Source: CAYVVT01 sp964454335
GTDB lineage: Bacteria; Fidelibacterota; UBA8477; JABMPR01
Length of the DNA: 64,000 bases
Direction: 5' to 3'
Assembly (NCBI GenBank): GCA_964454335.1
Contig: CAYVVT010000004.1
Span: forward strand, 1 to 64,000
This document shows, piece by piece, positions 16,416 to 25,141 of this stretch. A program made the translations under genes and the position numbers. Numbering within the stretch: the stretch's first letter is position 1; each line of letters begins with the position of its first letter. The notes below the pieces were generated by a model. It worked only from the letters and a program-made list of their open reading frames with translations. It was not told where the DNA came from and did not search any database.

Positions 16416-16576
16416 TGGACCGGACCCGACTGATCTTCGATCCTATACTGCCCATGGATGCCTCTAGGGGCTTGATCTCCACACTTTCAAGGCTATCATA
16501 GTTCCAGGCTGGCCTTTCCAACCGGGATGGCTTCTGGTCCAAGCGGGGGAGCAACACTCAGAGAAAGAAGGTCAAT

Positions 16577-17176
16577 ATGGATAAAGAGATCCGGGCAGTG
16601 GAACATGAGATATTCACCTTGACGGCAAAGTTGAATGATCTCCGAAAGCAGGCCCCCGCCACAAAGGTATCGAACTACACCTTCAGCACATTGGATGGTG
16701 AGACCACCCTGCTGGACATGTTCGGAGAACGGGAGCGGTTATTGGTGATCCACAACATGGGCCAGGGCTGTCGGTACTGCACACTCTGGGCTGACGGTTT
16801 CAACGGCTTCGTCCCCCACCTGGAATCGGCAATGTCCGTTTTCCTGGTCTCCAAGGATCCTCCGGAGGTCCAGCGACGTTTTGCCAATGACCGGGGTTGG
16901 CGCTTCAATCTGGCTTCCCACGGCGGAGGTGAATACATCCTGGAACAGACGGTCACTGAGGGGCAGCGAAACTCACCTGGAGCTGTTGTCTATGAGCGTG
17001 TCGGAGACGAGATCTTCCGGAAGAATGATTGTGAATTCGGTCCCGGTGACCTCTATTGCTCCATGTGGGGTCTGTTGGGTCTTGCCGGACTCGGTGAGGA
17101 CGATTGGACCCCTCAGTACAAGTACTGGCAGCGCCCACAGCAGCTGGATGACGGCGGTCTCAATATCATAGAATAA
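16577..17176 (+). CDS. DUF899 thioredoxin-like protein
   Basis: A 199-residue protein with a clear AAGAAGG ribosome binding site. The helical start is followed by FGERERLLVIHNMGQGCRYC, an alkyl-hydroperoxide-reductase-like strand ending in a Cys-x-x-Cys-like pair (C-R-Y-C), LESAMSVFLVSKDPPE, and a late GPGDLYCSMWGLLGL. These are standard for DUF899, a thioredoxin-fold family of unknown activity often annotated as dithiol-disulfide isomerase-like. It follows the GyrI-like gene by 160 bases; a shared role in stress is only a guess. Confidence 0.88.
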   Translation: MDKEIRAVEHEIFTLTAKLNDLRKQAPATKVSNYTFSTLDGETTLLDMFGERERLLVIHNMGQGCRYCTLWADGFNGFVPHLESAMSVFLVSKDPPEVQRRFANDRGWRFNLASHGGGEYILEQTVTEGQRNSPGAVVYERVGDEIFRKNDCEFGPGDLYCSMWGLLGLAGLGEDDWTPQYKYWQRPQQLDDGGLNIIE

Positions 17177-17551
17177 ATAAACACCTCCCGGGTTGGTCTG
17201 TATCCCCGGGACCAAAGCTCGCGAAGCGCGTAGCCGTTCAGGAGCCACTGCGTTGCCAACAGGTGTGGTTGTTCATAATTACTACCCTCTCCACATGGGG
17301 TCGGGAAAGATGGATTCATGCGCTTTTACTCTCAACAGGCACCTTCTTTCTTTGTCTTCTGACATATCCGGATCAGATCGAATAAGAAGCTGGTCAGGTT
17401 CCCCTTCATGAAGCCGGTTCACAGGCGGGGCAGCCGTCAATTCCTGAGAATACGTTCACAACCTTCATGCGATCTGTGGATCCTTGAATGAAGACCGATA
17501 TCCACTTGCACAGTATACCCGCTCATCTAAGGTTTACCTTTGGCGCGTAAT
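17177..17551. other. Gene-free spacer before hutH
   Basis: No gene or RNA recognised. A GC-rich inverted pair near the start (CCTCCCGGG / CCCCGGGA, about 17182-17212) could help terminate the DUF899 transcript. The remainder appears unremarkable. Confidence 0.35.
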
Positions 17552-17579
17552 TTGTTAGTGCTAAGGGATGGCATATTAT
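17552..17579 (+). promoter_or_regulatory. Candidate sigma-70-type promoter for the ammonia-lyase gene
   Basis: TTGTTA (17552-17557), 16-base spacer, TATTAT (17574-17579), ending 26 bases upstream of the ATG; a GGAGG-like ribosome binding site lies in between. Confidence 0.4.
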
Positions 17580-17605
17580 ATGATTGAACTCATCGCGGAG
17601 GTCCA

Positions 17606-19129
17606 ATGACACTGGTGCTGAATGGTTCTGGTCTGAATATCGAAGACGTCGTTGATGTGGCGCGTCATCATAAAAAGGTTGAGCTTCACCCGGATTCCGT
17701 GGAGAAGATCAATCGCTGCCGGGCACTGTTGGAGAAGAAGATCGAGGCCCGCGAGATCATGTACGGCGTGAACACCGGTATTGGAGAATTCTCCGAAGTG
17801 GTCCTGGACGATAACCAGATCAAGGACTTCCAGCGCTATCTGATCTACAACCATGCCGCCGGTATCGGTGATCCTGCCCCGCTGGAATATGTGCGCGGCG
17901 CCATGCTGGGCCGCATCAACGTGCACGCCCATGGTCATTCAGCGGTGCGTCTGGAGATCACCCAGACCCTGGTTGACATGCTGAACAGGGGACTTACTCC
18001 TTTTGTCTGTCAGAAGGGATCCGTCGGCGCCTGTGGTGATTTGGCCCCCATGTCCCAGATCGCCCTGCTGATGTTGGGTGAAGGCCAGGCATACTACGAG
18101 GGTGAACTGCTGGAAGGCCAAGAGGCCATGAAACGGGCCGGCATTCCCATTCCTGGTCTCAAGGCCAGGGATGGTCTGGCTATCATCAATGGGGCCAACC
18201 TGCTCACAGCCATGAGTGCAATCTTCCTCTATGATGCTGACCGTTGGTTAAAGCAGGCGGAGATCGCATGTTCAATGTCCCTGGAGGCCCTGAAGGCGAA
18301 TATGCGGCCCTATACCACCAAACTCCACGAAGCCCGTGGATTCAAGGGCGCCGTCCGGTCGGCCAATGCCATCAACAAGTGCATCGAGGGTGGTGACCTG
18401 AAGGCCGGGCGCATCCAGTGCAAGGTCCAGGACGCCTATTCCATGCGTTCCTCCCCCCAGGTCATCGGTGCCGCCCATGACGCTCTTGAATACGCCCGCA
18501 GCCAGGTGGAGATCGAGCTCAACGGTGTGGGTGACAATCCCGTGTTCTTCCCCGACGAGGACCTGCAATTGTCCGGTGCCAATTTTCAGGGCTCCCCTGT
18601 TTCAGTGCCTATGGACATGGCCGGTACCTGCATCACCATGATATCCATCCTTTCGGAACGACGTATGAACCGCCTGAACAATCCTGCCCTGAGTGTAGGT
18701 CTGCCAGCTTTTCTCACCAAGGGAGCCGGCATGTTCTCGGGTCTCATGCTCAGCCAGTACACGGCTGACATGCAGATTGTGGAACAGCGCATTCTTTCCG
18801 CACCGGCCAGCATCCAGTCCATCCCGGCAGCTGCGGACCAGGAGGATTTTGTCTCCATGGGCATGAATACCGCTATCAAGAATTTCCAGATCCTTGAGAA
18901 TGCCAGGGGCGTTCTGGGCATCGAGTTCATGGCCGCCGCCCAGGCCCTGGATTTCAGGGAATACACCTTTGGAGAAGGTGTTAACAAAGCCAAGGAAGTG
19001 GTACGCCGATACGTGGATTTCCTGGACGAGGATCGTCCTCTCTATCCCGATCATACTGTCATGCAGGAACTGGTGACCTCCTGTGAGATCCTGGAGGAGG
19101 TAGAGGCTGTAGTGGGAAGTCTTGGTTAG
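17606..19129 (+). CDS. hutH: Histidine ammonia-lyase family enzyme with an Ala-Cys-Gly MIO triad
   Basis: 507 residues, normal HAL length, with GGAGG upstream. These enzymes use a methylidene-imidazolone (MIO) group made from an internal Ala-Ser-Gly. Here the triad reads A142-C143-G144 in GSVGACGDLAPM, at exactly the numbering of Pseudomonas HAL but with Cys for Ser. Other active-site residues fit: Y53 in MYGVNTGIG, H83 in NHAAGIGDP (a histidine-type selector), QDAYSMRSSPQV, and the late QEDFVSMG glutamate. From general knowledge, a Ser143Cys mutant of Pseudomonas HAL was reported to mature normally, so the protein is probably active. No hutU, hutI or hutG lies in the window, so the substrate (histidine or another aromatic amino acid) is not proven by context. 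Confidence 0.85.
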   Translation: MTLVLNGSGLNIEDVVDVARHHKKVELHPDSVEKINRCRALLEKKIEAREIMYGVNTGIGEFSEVVLDDNQIKDFQRYLIYNHAAGIGDPAPLEYVRGAMLGRINVHAHGHSAVRLEITQTLVDMLNRGLTPFVCQKGSVGACGDLAPMSQIALLMLGEGQAYYEGELLEGQEAMKRAGIPIPGLKARDGLAIINGANLLTAMSAIFLYDADRWLKQAEIACSMSLEALKANMRPYTTKLHEARGFKGAVRSANAINKCIEGGDLKAGRIQCKVQDAYSMRSSPQVIGAAHDALEYARSQVEIELNGVGDNPVFFPDEDLQLSGANFQGSPVSVPMDMAGTCITMISILSERRMNRLNNPALSVGLPAFLTKGAGMFSGLMLSQYTADMQIVEQRILSAPASIQSIPAAADQEDFVSMGMNTAIKNFQILENARGVLGIEFMAAAQALDFREYTFGEGVNKAKEVVRRYVDFLDEDRPLYPDHTVMQELVTSCEILEEVEAVVGSLG

Positions 19130-19214
19130 TAGCGGGCCTCATTCCTTTTTTTAAATAACCGGTATCTCAAAGGCATTCCGATGAATTCATCAATTGGTCC
19201 ATGTGACCATGTAG

Positions 19215-19427
19215 ATTAGGGCTGGTATCCTTCTCGCAGGTGTCCTACTCTATATCCTGGTGGCCACAGTCCATGGCCGGGCTACCGGGTTGAGGCTGAT
19301 CCTGTTCGGTATGTCGACCCTTTTTCTGGATCATTTTTCAGAGAAGCGTACCGATACTTATCACCAGGCTATCGTGGAAGCGCTGGAAGAATTCCGTGAT
19401 CGGACCTCGGAGAGCACTTCCGACTGA
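19215..19427 (+). CDS. Possible small single-helix membrane protein, start uncertain
   Basis: The frame from after a stop at 19212 reads AGILLAGVLLYILVATVHG (one hydrophobic helix), then a charged soluble tail with YHQAIVEALEEFRDR. The composition looks coding, but there is no ATG or GTG at the front; only ATT at 19215 would include the helix, and the first ATG lies inside. It may be a remnant of a longer gene or use a rare start. The 410-base gap 19130-19539 holds nothing else. Confidence 0.3.
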   Translation: MRAGILLAGVLLYILVATVHGRATGLRLILFGMSTLFLDHFSEKRTDTYHQAIVEALEEFRDRTSESTSD

Positions 19428-19539
19428 AGGACAGTCCAATCCATTTCATTGCGGTATGTCCAACGGATCTGCCGATGATCGGCGTTGAGCGAACGACCGA
19501 TGAACCCGAGGATTGTTCAAAATTAGAGGGGACATCTAC

Positions 19540-21264
19540 ATGAAACACATTCTGATACTGGTAATGGCACTCACCTTTGGTCTGGTTCTGGTGAACTGCA
19601 GTACAGAGGCAGAATACCGTACCATAACCCTGGAGGAATACCGTAACAAGATGAAGGCCGGCTGGCTGGGACAGATGGCCGGTGTTGGCTGGGGGGCTCC
19701 CACTGAATTTGAGTACAACGGGGTCACCATCCCTGATGATGAGGTCCCTGCCTGGACTCCCGATATGCTTAATCAGCAATTTCAGGATGACCTGTATGTG
19801 GAGATGACCTTCATCAAGACCCTGGAGGATTACGGCTTCGATGTGTCCATCAGACAAGCGGGGCTCGATTTTGCCAACAGCAGGTACCGGCTCTGGCACG
19901 CCAACCGCTACGGTCGTGAGAACCTGCGGGCCGGTATCGCACCGCCATTCTCCGGACACCCGCAGTTCAATCGGCACGCTGATGATATTGATTATCAGAT
20001 CGAGGCAGATTATTCGGGCCTGATCGCTCCGGGGATGCCTCAGACCGTCATCGAACTGGGTGATAAATTCGGCCGCATCATGAACTATGGGGACGGCCTT
20101 TATGGCGGGCAGTTCGTAGGGGCCATGTACGCCGAAGCCTTCTTCGAAACAGATGTGGCCGAGATCGTCAACGCCGGCCTGGCTGCCATTCCTGCAGGCA
20201 GTCAATACGCGGAGGCCGTTCGGGATATCATCGCCTGGCATGCGCAGTTTCCTGATGATTGGAGGAAGGCTTGGGACGAGATCAACACGAAATACCAGCT
20301 GAACCCTGAATACCGGAAATTTGCCTGCTCCGGTACAGAGGCCGATTTCAATATCGACGCCAAGATCAACGGAGCTTATATCGTTATGGGATTGCTCTAT
20401 GGTGATGGCGACATGGACGAGACCATTCGCATTTCCATGCAGTGCGGTCTGGATTCGGACTGCAATCCTTCCAATGCGGCCGGTGTGCTGGCTACCTCTC
20501 TCGGGATGGAGAATCTACCGAAGAAATACACAACTGGTATTGATGACACCACGAAATTCTCATTCACCGCCTACAATTTCCCTGACCTGCTCAGCGTAAA
20601 TGAATCCCTGGCACGGCAAGCGGTTCAACGTGCCGGTGGAACCATTGAAAGTGTAGCGGGAGAGGAATATTTCATCATTCCGATATTGGAACCAGCACCG
20701 GGCGAATTGGAGCAGTGTTGGGATGTCACTGAAGCGACCGGTGACGTCAGTTATACCCAGGAGGAAATGGAGCAGATCACCATCAAGGTTCGCGGGCAGG
20801 ATGATTACGTGAAGGCTTGGCAGGTCTCTGAGGTCTTCTCCAGGGAGGGCATCGATGGTTTCCATCTGTTTGACCTGGAATTTGGGCCGGAAGCGGATCG
20901 TGGATATGCTGTGTGGCAGGATATCTCCAGCGAAGATGGTGTTGTAAAACTGGATAGGCGTTTTGAATTAGAGCACCATGTGGTGTACTTACGGACAGAG
21001 GTGTGGAGCCCTGAAATGCGTGACGTCATGTTCGAGATCGGTAGCGACGATGGCGTGAAAGCCTGGTTGAATGATACCCTCGTCCATCAGAACAACATCC
21101 TCAGGGGTCATGTCCAGGCAGATGATCGTGTCAAGGTCAAGCTGGTCAGTGGCCGGAACGATGTTTTGCTCAAGATCACCCAGGGTGAAGGTGGCTGGCG
21201 GGCATCCCTGGTGATCACCGATCTGGATGAAAAGGTTCTCACGGATCTGGAATTTCGTCGCTAG
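19540..21264 (+). CDS. ADP-ribosylglycohydrolase (DraG/ARH)-family lipoprotein
   Basis: ATG at 19540 follows AGAGGGG and gives a lipoprotein signal (MKHILILVMALTFGLVLVNC, lipobox cysteine at 20); 574 residues. The central domain has ARH hallmarks: GWLGQMAGVGWGAPTEF at the start, an acidic DDLYVEM, MNYGDGLYGGQFVGAMYAEA, and late GLDSDCNPSNAAGVLA in the place of the metal-binding GGDTDT box. The last ~120 residues form a beta domain (DVMFEIGSDDGVKAWLND) like those appended to secreted glycosidases. Because it is exported, the substrate is probably an extracellular glycoside or nucleoside rather than ADP-ribosyl protein; that is inference. Confidence 0.85.
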   Translation: MKHILILVMALTFGLVLVNCSTEAEYRTITLEEYRNKMKAGWLGQMAGVGWGAPTEFEYNGVTIPDDEVPAWTPDMLNQQFQDDLYVEMTFIKTLEDYGFDVSIRQAGLDFANSRYRLWHANRYGRENLRAGIAPPFSGHPQFNRHADDIDYQIEADYSGLIAPGMPQTVIELGDKFGRIMNYGDGLYGGQFVGAMYAEAFFETDVAEIVNAGLAAIPAGSQYAEAVRDIIAWHAQFPDDWRKAWDEINTKYQLNPEYRKFACSGTEADFNIDAKINGAYIVMGLLYGDGDMDETIRISMQCGLDSDCNPSNAAGVLATSLGMENLPKKYTTGIDDTTKFSFTAYNFPDLLSVNESLARQAVQRAGGTIESVAGEEYFIIPILEPAPGELEQCWDVTEATGDVSYTQEEMEQITIKVRGQDDYVKAWQVSEVFSREGIDGFHLFDLEFGPEADRGYAVWQDISSEDGVVKLDRRFELEHHVVYLRTEVWSPEMRDVMFEIGSDDGVKAWLNDTLVHQNNILRGHVQADDRVKVKLVSGRNDVLLKITQGEGGWRASLVITDLDEKVLTDLEFRR

Positions 21265-21376
21265 CTGATTTCGTCATTATACGCTAATGCCATACATGGT
21301 GTGATCGATCTGCACAGCCGCTTAACCTTGCTTCTCAGGCCGGCGTCAGACAGGTAAGATGAATATAGGAACTATC

Positions 21377-21661
21377 ATGAGACCATTGATCCGTCTGACG
21401 CTCCTCTCCGTGATCCTTACGCTGGGAAACCTCCCACTCGCGGGGCAATCGTAGAGGATTGTCGATACCGGCCAGACCCAGTATTACGATGACCAGGATG
21501 AGATCACACAACCAGGACTAGGCGATCCCTTCTTTGGACAGGATGCAAACTTTCCCGACAATCAGCCATCAAATACGGATAATGGAGATGGGACGGTCAC
21601 GGATAATGTCACCGGTTTCATGTGGCAGCAGAGTGCTGACCTGAACGGGGGCGGGCTGTAA
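21377..21661 (+). pseudogene. DUF1566 (Lcl-like) secreted protein, broken
   Basis: From ATG at 21377 a signal peptide is followed by an in-frame TAG at 21452-21454. The same frame then continues RIVDTGQTQYYDDQ, DPFFGQDANFPDNQPS, NTDNGDGTVTDNVTGFMWQQ before a TAA at 21659. This is the classical N-terminal pattern of DUF1566 proteins, normally followed by over 100 more residues that are absent here. The nonsense codon plus truncation indicate a decaying gene. The rest of 21265-21785 shows no other gene. Confidence 0.8.
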
Positions 21662-21785
21662 AAGAGTGATCCGACGAGCTGATCCTATTGCTCACTTGGA
21701 CTCAGCAGGTCATATTTTTACCGCCTTAAGTGTATCCTGTCCCGAGAGGTGAAGGAGTTGGTCATGGGCTCTGTCAGGATTTGTA

Positions 21786-23522
21786 TTATAACGATAATTG
21801 TTCCGATCCAGTCTGACTTACCTGCAGATCCCGCATCCTGTTCAGCACAGCGGCCATCTCGAATTTCCGGAATGTCGCCAGATCACCGGTGAACCTGGGA
21901 TCGATGAGATCGAGCCCCTGATCCTCGATATCTGACATGACCCGCTGGAGAACATCGTCAAAGGAGGTGGCCTCGTCCATGTACTTCCGGGCATATTTTA
22001 TTGCCAGACCGATGGCCTTGGCCTGTGCTGATTCCAGCAGCTGTTCCACATCGCTGAGGTCCACGTTCATACGCCCATACACAAGTTCATTTGGATTTGG
22101 CGAGTATACTCGCCGGTGACCGTGTTCATTGCGGGTGTCCAATCCCTCGGCACTGGGATATCGGTCTCTGGGCCTCTGGATGCCTTCTCCCCCTTCGTGG
22201 GTACGACCGGATGGATTCTCTTCCACGATCTTCAGGGCCTGGCTGGTGACATCAACCGGCCGATATTCGAGCATCTGGATCACCTGATGGGCAACTCCCA
22301 GATAATCACCGGATCCGCCCAGGACCAGGATAGTGGATATGCCATGCTCCGCATGTAGTTCCCGCACGCGATCGATGAAGGCCGTGATGGGTTCATGCTC
22401 CTTTTTGACGAGTTCTTGCATGCGACGGTCACGGATCAGGAAATTCGTCGCGCAGGTATCCTCATCCATGAGCAGCACCTTGGCACCCACCTCTATTGAT
22501 TCAGAAATGAATGCCGCCTGGGATGTACTGCCGCTGGCATTTGGTGAAGAGAAGGATACTGTATCCTGCTGATGCGGGATATGACGGATAAAGGGTGAGA
22601 TGTCAGTACTGACGATAGAACGGCCGCTGTACGCCCTGACCTTCACTGTTTCCGGCAGGGATACGCAATACTCACGTCCATCATTTGCGATATGGTTGTA
22701 GACGCCCTGTTCCAGAGCTTGCAGCAGGGTTGATTTCCCATGATATCCTCCGCCCACCAGCAGCGTGACCCCGGAAGGAATGCCCATGCCTGTAACCGGG
22801 CCTGCATGCGGCAATTCAATTGTGATGCTCAAGCTCCCGGGGGATCGAAATGGCACCGCCTGGTCCGGATGGAGTGGATGCTGATCCACACCACTGATGC
22901 GCGGCAGGATGGCATCATCGGCGATGAAGGCCACGAGTCCCAGTAATCTCAATTCAGCGCGCAGGTGCTCAGCATCTTCTGCCAGTTGCAGATGCTTGTC
23001 CAGATCCGCAAGATCCAGCTGTTCGGCAAAGAGAGCATTTGTGATCACCTCTGGCAACTCCTGGAAGAGCATGACCTCTGCGATGTCAGCCCGGATCCTC
23101 CTGCCGCTGGCTGGCAGGCCGAGAAAGATCCGTGCTTCCAGCCTGTCACCGTTCACCACTACCGAACTTCGCTCGAGGATCTCCTGTCCCGGTTCCGCAA
23201 TGGTAATGATCCCGCTGTTACCGGTTCCCCTGCGGTTTGAATAGGTCCTGCTGTGCTTGAAGATCTGCCGGGCCAGATAATCCCGGAATGCGATCCTGCG
23301 GGTTTTATTACTGACTACTTCGTCTGCAAAACCGGATCGATCCCAGGATACTGCGATTCGGTAGATGCCGGTATGTGGCGGTGCATAGGGATCCTTGGGG
23401 ATCTGGTCGATATGCAGGTCAAAGCCAGGGTAGTTGTACGAACCTAATAAAGCCTGACAGGCACCATAATCCTTGCCATCTAATCCCCGAAGGATCGATC
23501 GTATTGATTCGATTGGTCTCAT
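21786..23522 (-). CDS. Predicted ABC-class ATPase (PF09818, COG3044)
   Basis: 578 residues, a normal length for this family. The central nucleotide-binding region holds a Walker A-like GGGYHGKSTLLQAL, a downstream YSGRSIVSTDISPFI, the signature-like FSSPNASGSTSQAAFI, and Walker B VLLMDEDTCATNFLIRD, followed by ILVLGGSGDYLGVAHQVIQM. These motifs distinguish the soluble ABC_ATPase family from transporters. Its role is unknown; proposals connect it to nucleic acid metabolism by analogy with SMC/Rad50-type ATPases. It is divergent from an XRE regulator 87 bases away, suggesting that regulator controls it. Confidence 0.9.
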   Translation of the reverse strand: MRPIESIRSILRGLDGKDYGACQALLGSYNYPGFDLHIDQIPKDPYAPPHTGIYRIAVSWDRSGFADEVVSNKTRRIAFRDYLARQIFKHSRTYSNRRGTGNSGIITIAEPGQEILERSSVVVNGDRLEARIFLGLPASGRRIRADIAEVMLFQELPEVITNALFAEQLDLADLDKHLQLAEDAEHLRAELRLLGLVAFIADDAILPRISGVDQHPLHPDQAVPFRSPGSLSITIELPHAGPVTGMGIPSGVTLLVGGGYHGKSTLLQALEQGVYNHIANDGREYCVSLPETVKVRAYSGRSIVSTDISPFIRHIPHQQDTVSFSSPNASGSTSQAAFISESIEVGAKVLLMDEDTCATNFLIRDRRMQELVKKEHEPITAFIDRVRELHAEHGISTILVLGGSGDYLGVAHQVIQMLEYRPVDVTSQALKIVEENPSGRTHEGGEGIQRPRDRYPSAEGLDTRNEHGHRRVYSPNPNELVYGRMNVDLSDVEQLLESAQAKAIGLAIKYARKYMDEATSFDDVLQRVMSDIEDQGLDLIDPRFTGDLATFRKFEMAAVLNRMRDLQVSQTGSEQLSL

Positions 23523-23570
23523 GCTCGTTCCTGCTTTGATGCTGTTCAGGTTGCGAAGGAATCTACGTCA

Positions 23571-23600
23571 TTGACTTTCTTAAATCAACTATAGTATATT
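23571..23600 (+). promoter_or_regulatory. Promoter of the XRE regulator, nearly leaderless transcript
   Basis: TTGACT (23571-23576), 18-base spacer, TATATT (23595-23600). The ATG at 23610 lies about three bases after the expected start site and has no Shine-Dalgarno sequence, so the mRNA would be leaderless or nearly so. Confidence 0.6.
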
Positions 23601-23609
23601 TCACCTACT

Positions 23610-23975
23610 ATGATTAATAATCTTCAATCAGGAGCTGAGGCTCTGGGTGCAGAGCTGAATGCGATCCGTAAAGTCCGGGAGCTCAGCCTGGTGGCTGTTG
23701 CTGAGCCTGCAAAGATCTCCGCGGCATATTTGCAGAAACTCGAGAACGGCAGTGTGCAGAACCCTTCGCCTCGTGTTCTCATGCGTCTTGCCGGAGTACT
23801 GCACTGCGATTACGATCGCCTCATGACGCTGGTGGGTTATGTAACTTCTCCTCAACCCTCGAAGGGTGGGAAAGCAACATTTCTCGAAGCTGCTTTACGG
23901 AATGAGGATCTGTCAGATGCTGAACAGCGAGCAGTACTGGCATTCATTTCCTATCTGAAAGGTGTGCGGACCTGA
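23610..23975 (+). CDS. XRE-family helix-turn-helix regulator
   Basis: 121 residues. The helix-turn-helix spans ~residues 14-68: LNAIRKVRELSLVAVAEPAK, ISAAYLQKLENGSV and SPRVLMRLAGVLHCDYDRLM, the standard Cro/C1-type recognition-helix pattern. A short C-terminal part ends in NEDLSDAEQRAVLAFISYLKG, a likely dimerisation helix. It is transcribed away from the ABC-class ATPase gene and has its own near-consensus promoter; autoregulation and control of the ATPase are the simplest reading. Confidence 0.88.
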   Translation: MINNLQSGAEALGAELNAIRKVRELSLVAVAEPAKISAAYLQKLENGSVQNPSPRVLMRLAGVLHCDYDRLMTLVGYVTSPQPSKGGKATFLEAALRNEDLSDAEQRAVLAFISYLKGVRT

Positions 23976-24090
23976 CCGGACAGCCTGGAACTCTTCCTGT
24001 CTCAGCGCGATCATTCGTCCGCGCATGCAAAGCAGTTCTAAAATTGAACCATTGAGAGCATAGCAGGAATTTTTAAGTTCTCCGCCGTTG

Positions 24091-24861
24091 ATGGGTCCAC
24101 TCAAACGCTATAGCATCCAACTCGTGAAAACGCTCGGGGAGCGTAAAGAGCGCAGACATTTCGATCAGGATCCCATCGTTATCGGTGGCTGCGGTCGTTC
24201 AGGTACGACCCTTCTGCTGTCCATCCTGGCCGCCCATCCGGATATCTTCGCGGCACCCCATGAGACCGTTGCCCTGATGTACTGGAAACCGGATCCGTCT
24301 GATGCTGGCCGCATGGTACCAAAGCGTCTGGATCGATTCTACCGATACCTGCTGGTCAAAAAAGTCCCACCACAAGCGCGTCGTTGGTGTGAGAAGACAC
24401 CGCGCAATGTCAGGTCCCTTGGACGCATACTCAATTACTGGCCGGAAGCCCGTTTTATCAACATCATCCGCGATCCCCGGGATGTGCTTACATCAAAGCA
24501 CCGGAAAAATCCGGATAAATACTGGGTACCGTTGAACCGCTGGGTACGGGATGTGAACGAGGGCCTGGCCTTCAAGGACCACCCCCGAGTGTACACCATT
24601 CGCTATGAGGACCTGGTACAGAATTTTGAATCGAGCATTCGCCTGCTCTGCGATTTCCTGCAACTGGAATGCGGTCCAGAGATCCTGAACTGGCACGAGT
24701 ACACCACCGTGCGACGCAACCAGGCCTGGAAGGGTAAAGTGGTGAAACTCCACACCGATTCCGTGAAGAAATGGGAACGCCCGGAGCATCGGCAAAGACT
24801 GCAGGAAATCATGCAGGACCAACGCATCGTCGACCTGATGCAAAGACTTGACTATACCTGA
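24091..24861 (+). CDS. Sulfotransferase-family protein
   Basis: 257 residues from ATG at 24091 (a TTG directly precedes it). The 5'-phosphosulfate-binding loop IGGCGRSGTTLLLSIL is at ~residues 31-46, and the 3'-phosphate site FINIIRDPRDVLTSKHRKN follows at ~120, with a late YTIRYEDLVQNFE. This order defines PAPS-dependent sulfotransferases of the Sulfotransfer_3 type. Acceptors in bacteria include lipids, exopolysaccharide and small metabolites; neighbours give no pointer. No ribosome binding site is evident. Confidence 0.88.
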   Translation: MGPLKRYSIQLVKTLGERKERRHFDQDPIVIGGCGRSGTTLLLSILAAHPDIFAAPHETVALMYWKPDPSDAGRMVPKRLDRFYRYLLVKKVPPQARRWCEKTPRNVRSLGRILNYWPEARFINIIRDPRDVLTSKHRKNPDKYWVPLNRWVRDVNEGLAFKDHPRVYTIRYEDLVQNFESSIRLLCDFLQLECGPEILNWHEYTTVRRNQAWKGKVVKLHTDSVKKWERPEHRQRLQEIMQDQRIVDLMQRLDYT

Positions 24862-25141
24862 ACCACCCTCCCTTCCATTTCTACACTCAAAAATTAATCT
24901 GTAGTGGCATGAGGTGAACTGTTGGTGGATCATCACTACCCGCTTAAACATGACTGTATAGGTCATATTATGATTGAATTTACCAGAACCGCTTTTAGCT
25001 TGCCACCAAGCGCTGCGAATTGCTCGATACAACTCCACCCTGGTTCTGATGACCTGATCGTCCTCCTGCCCTGAACAGCCTTTGCTTATGAGCGTCGCGT
25101 GTACGCCAGGGGGCAAGATTAACAGAACACAGGAGACAATC

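Noticed and set aside
17606..19129. Part of a complete histidine utilisation operon
   Set aside because: No urocanase, imidazolonepropionase or formiminoglutamate hydrolase genes occur on either side.
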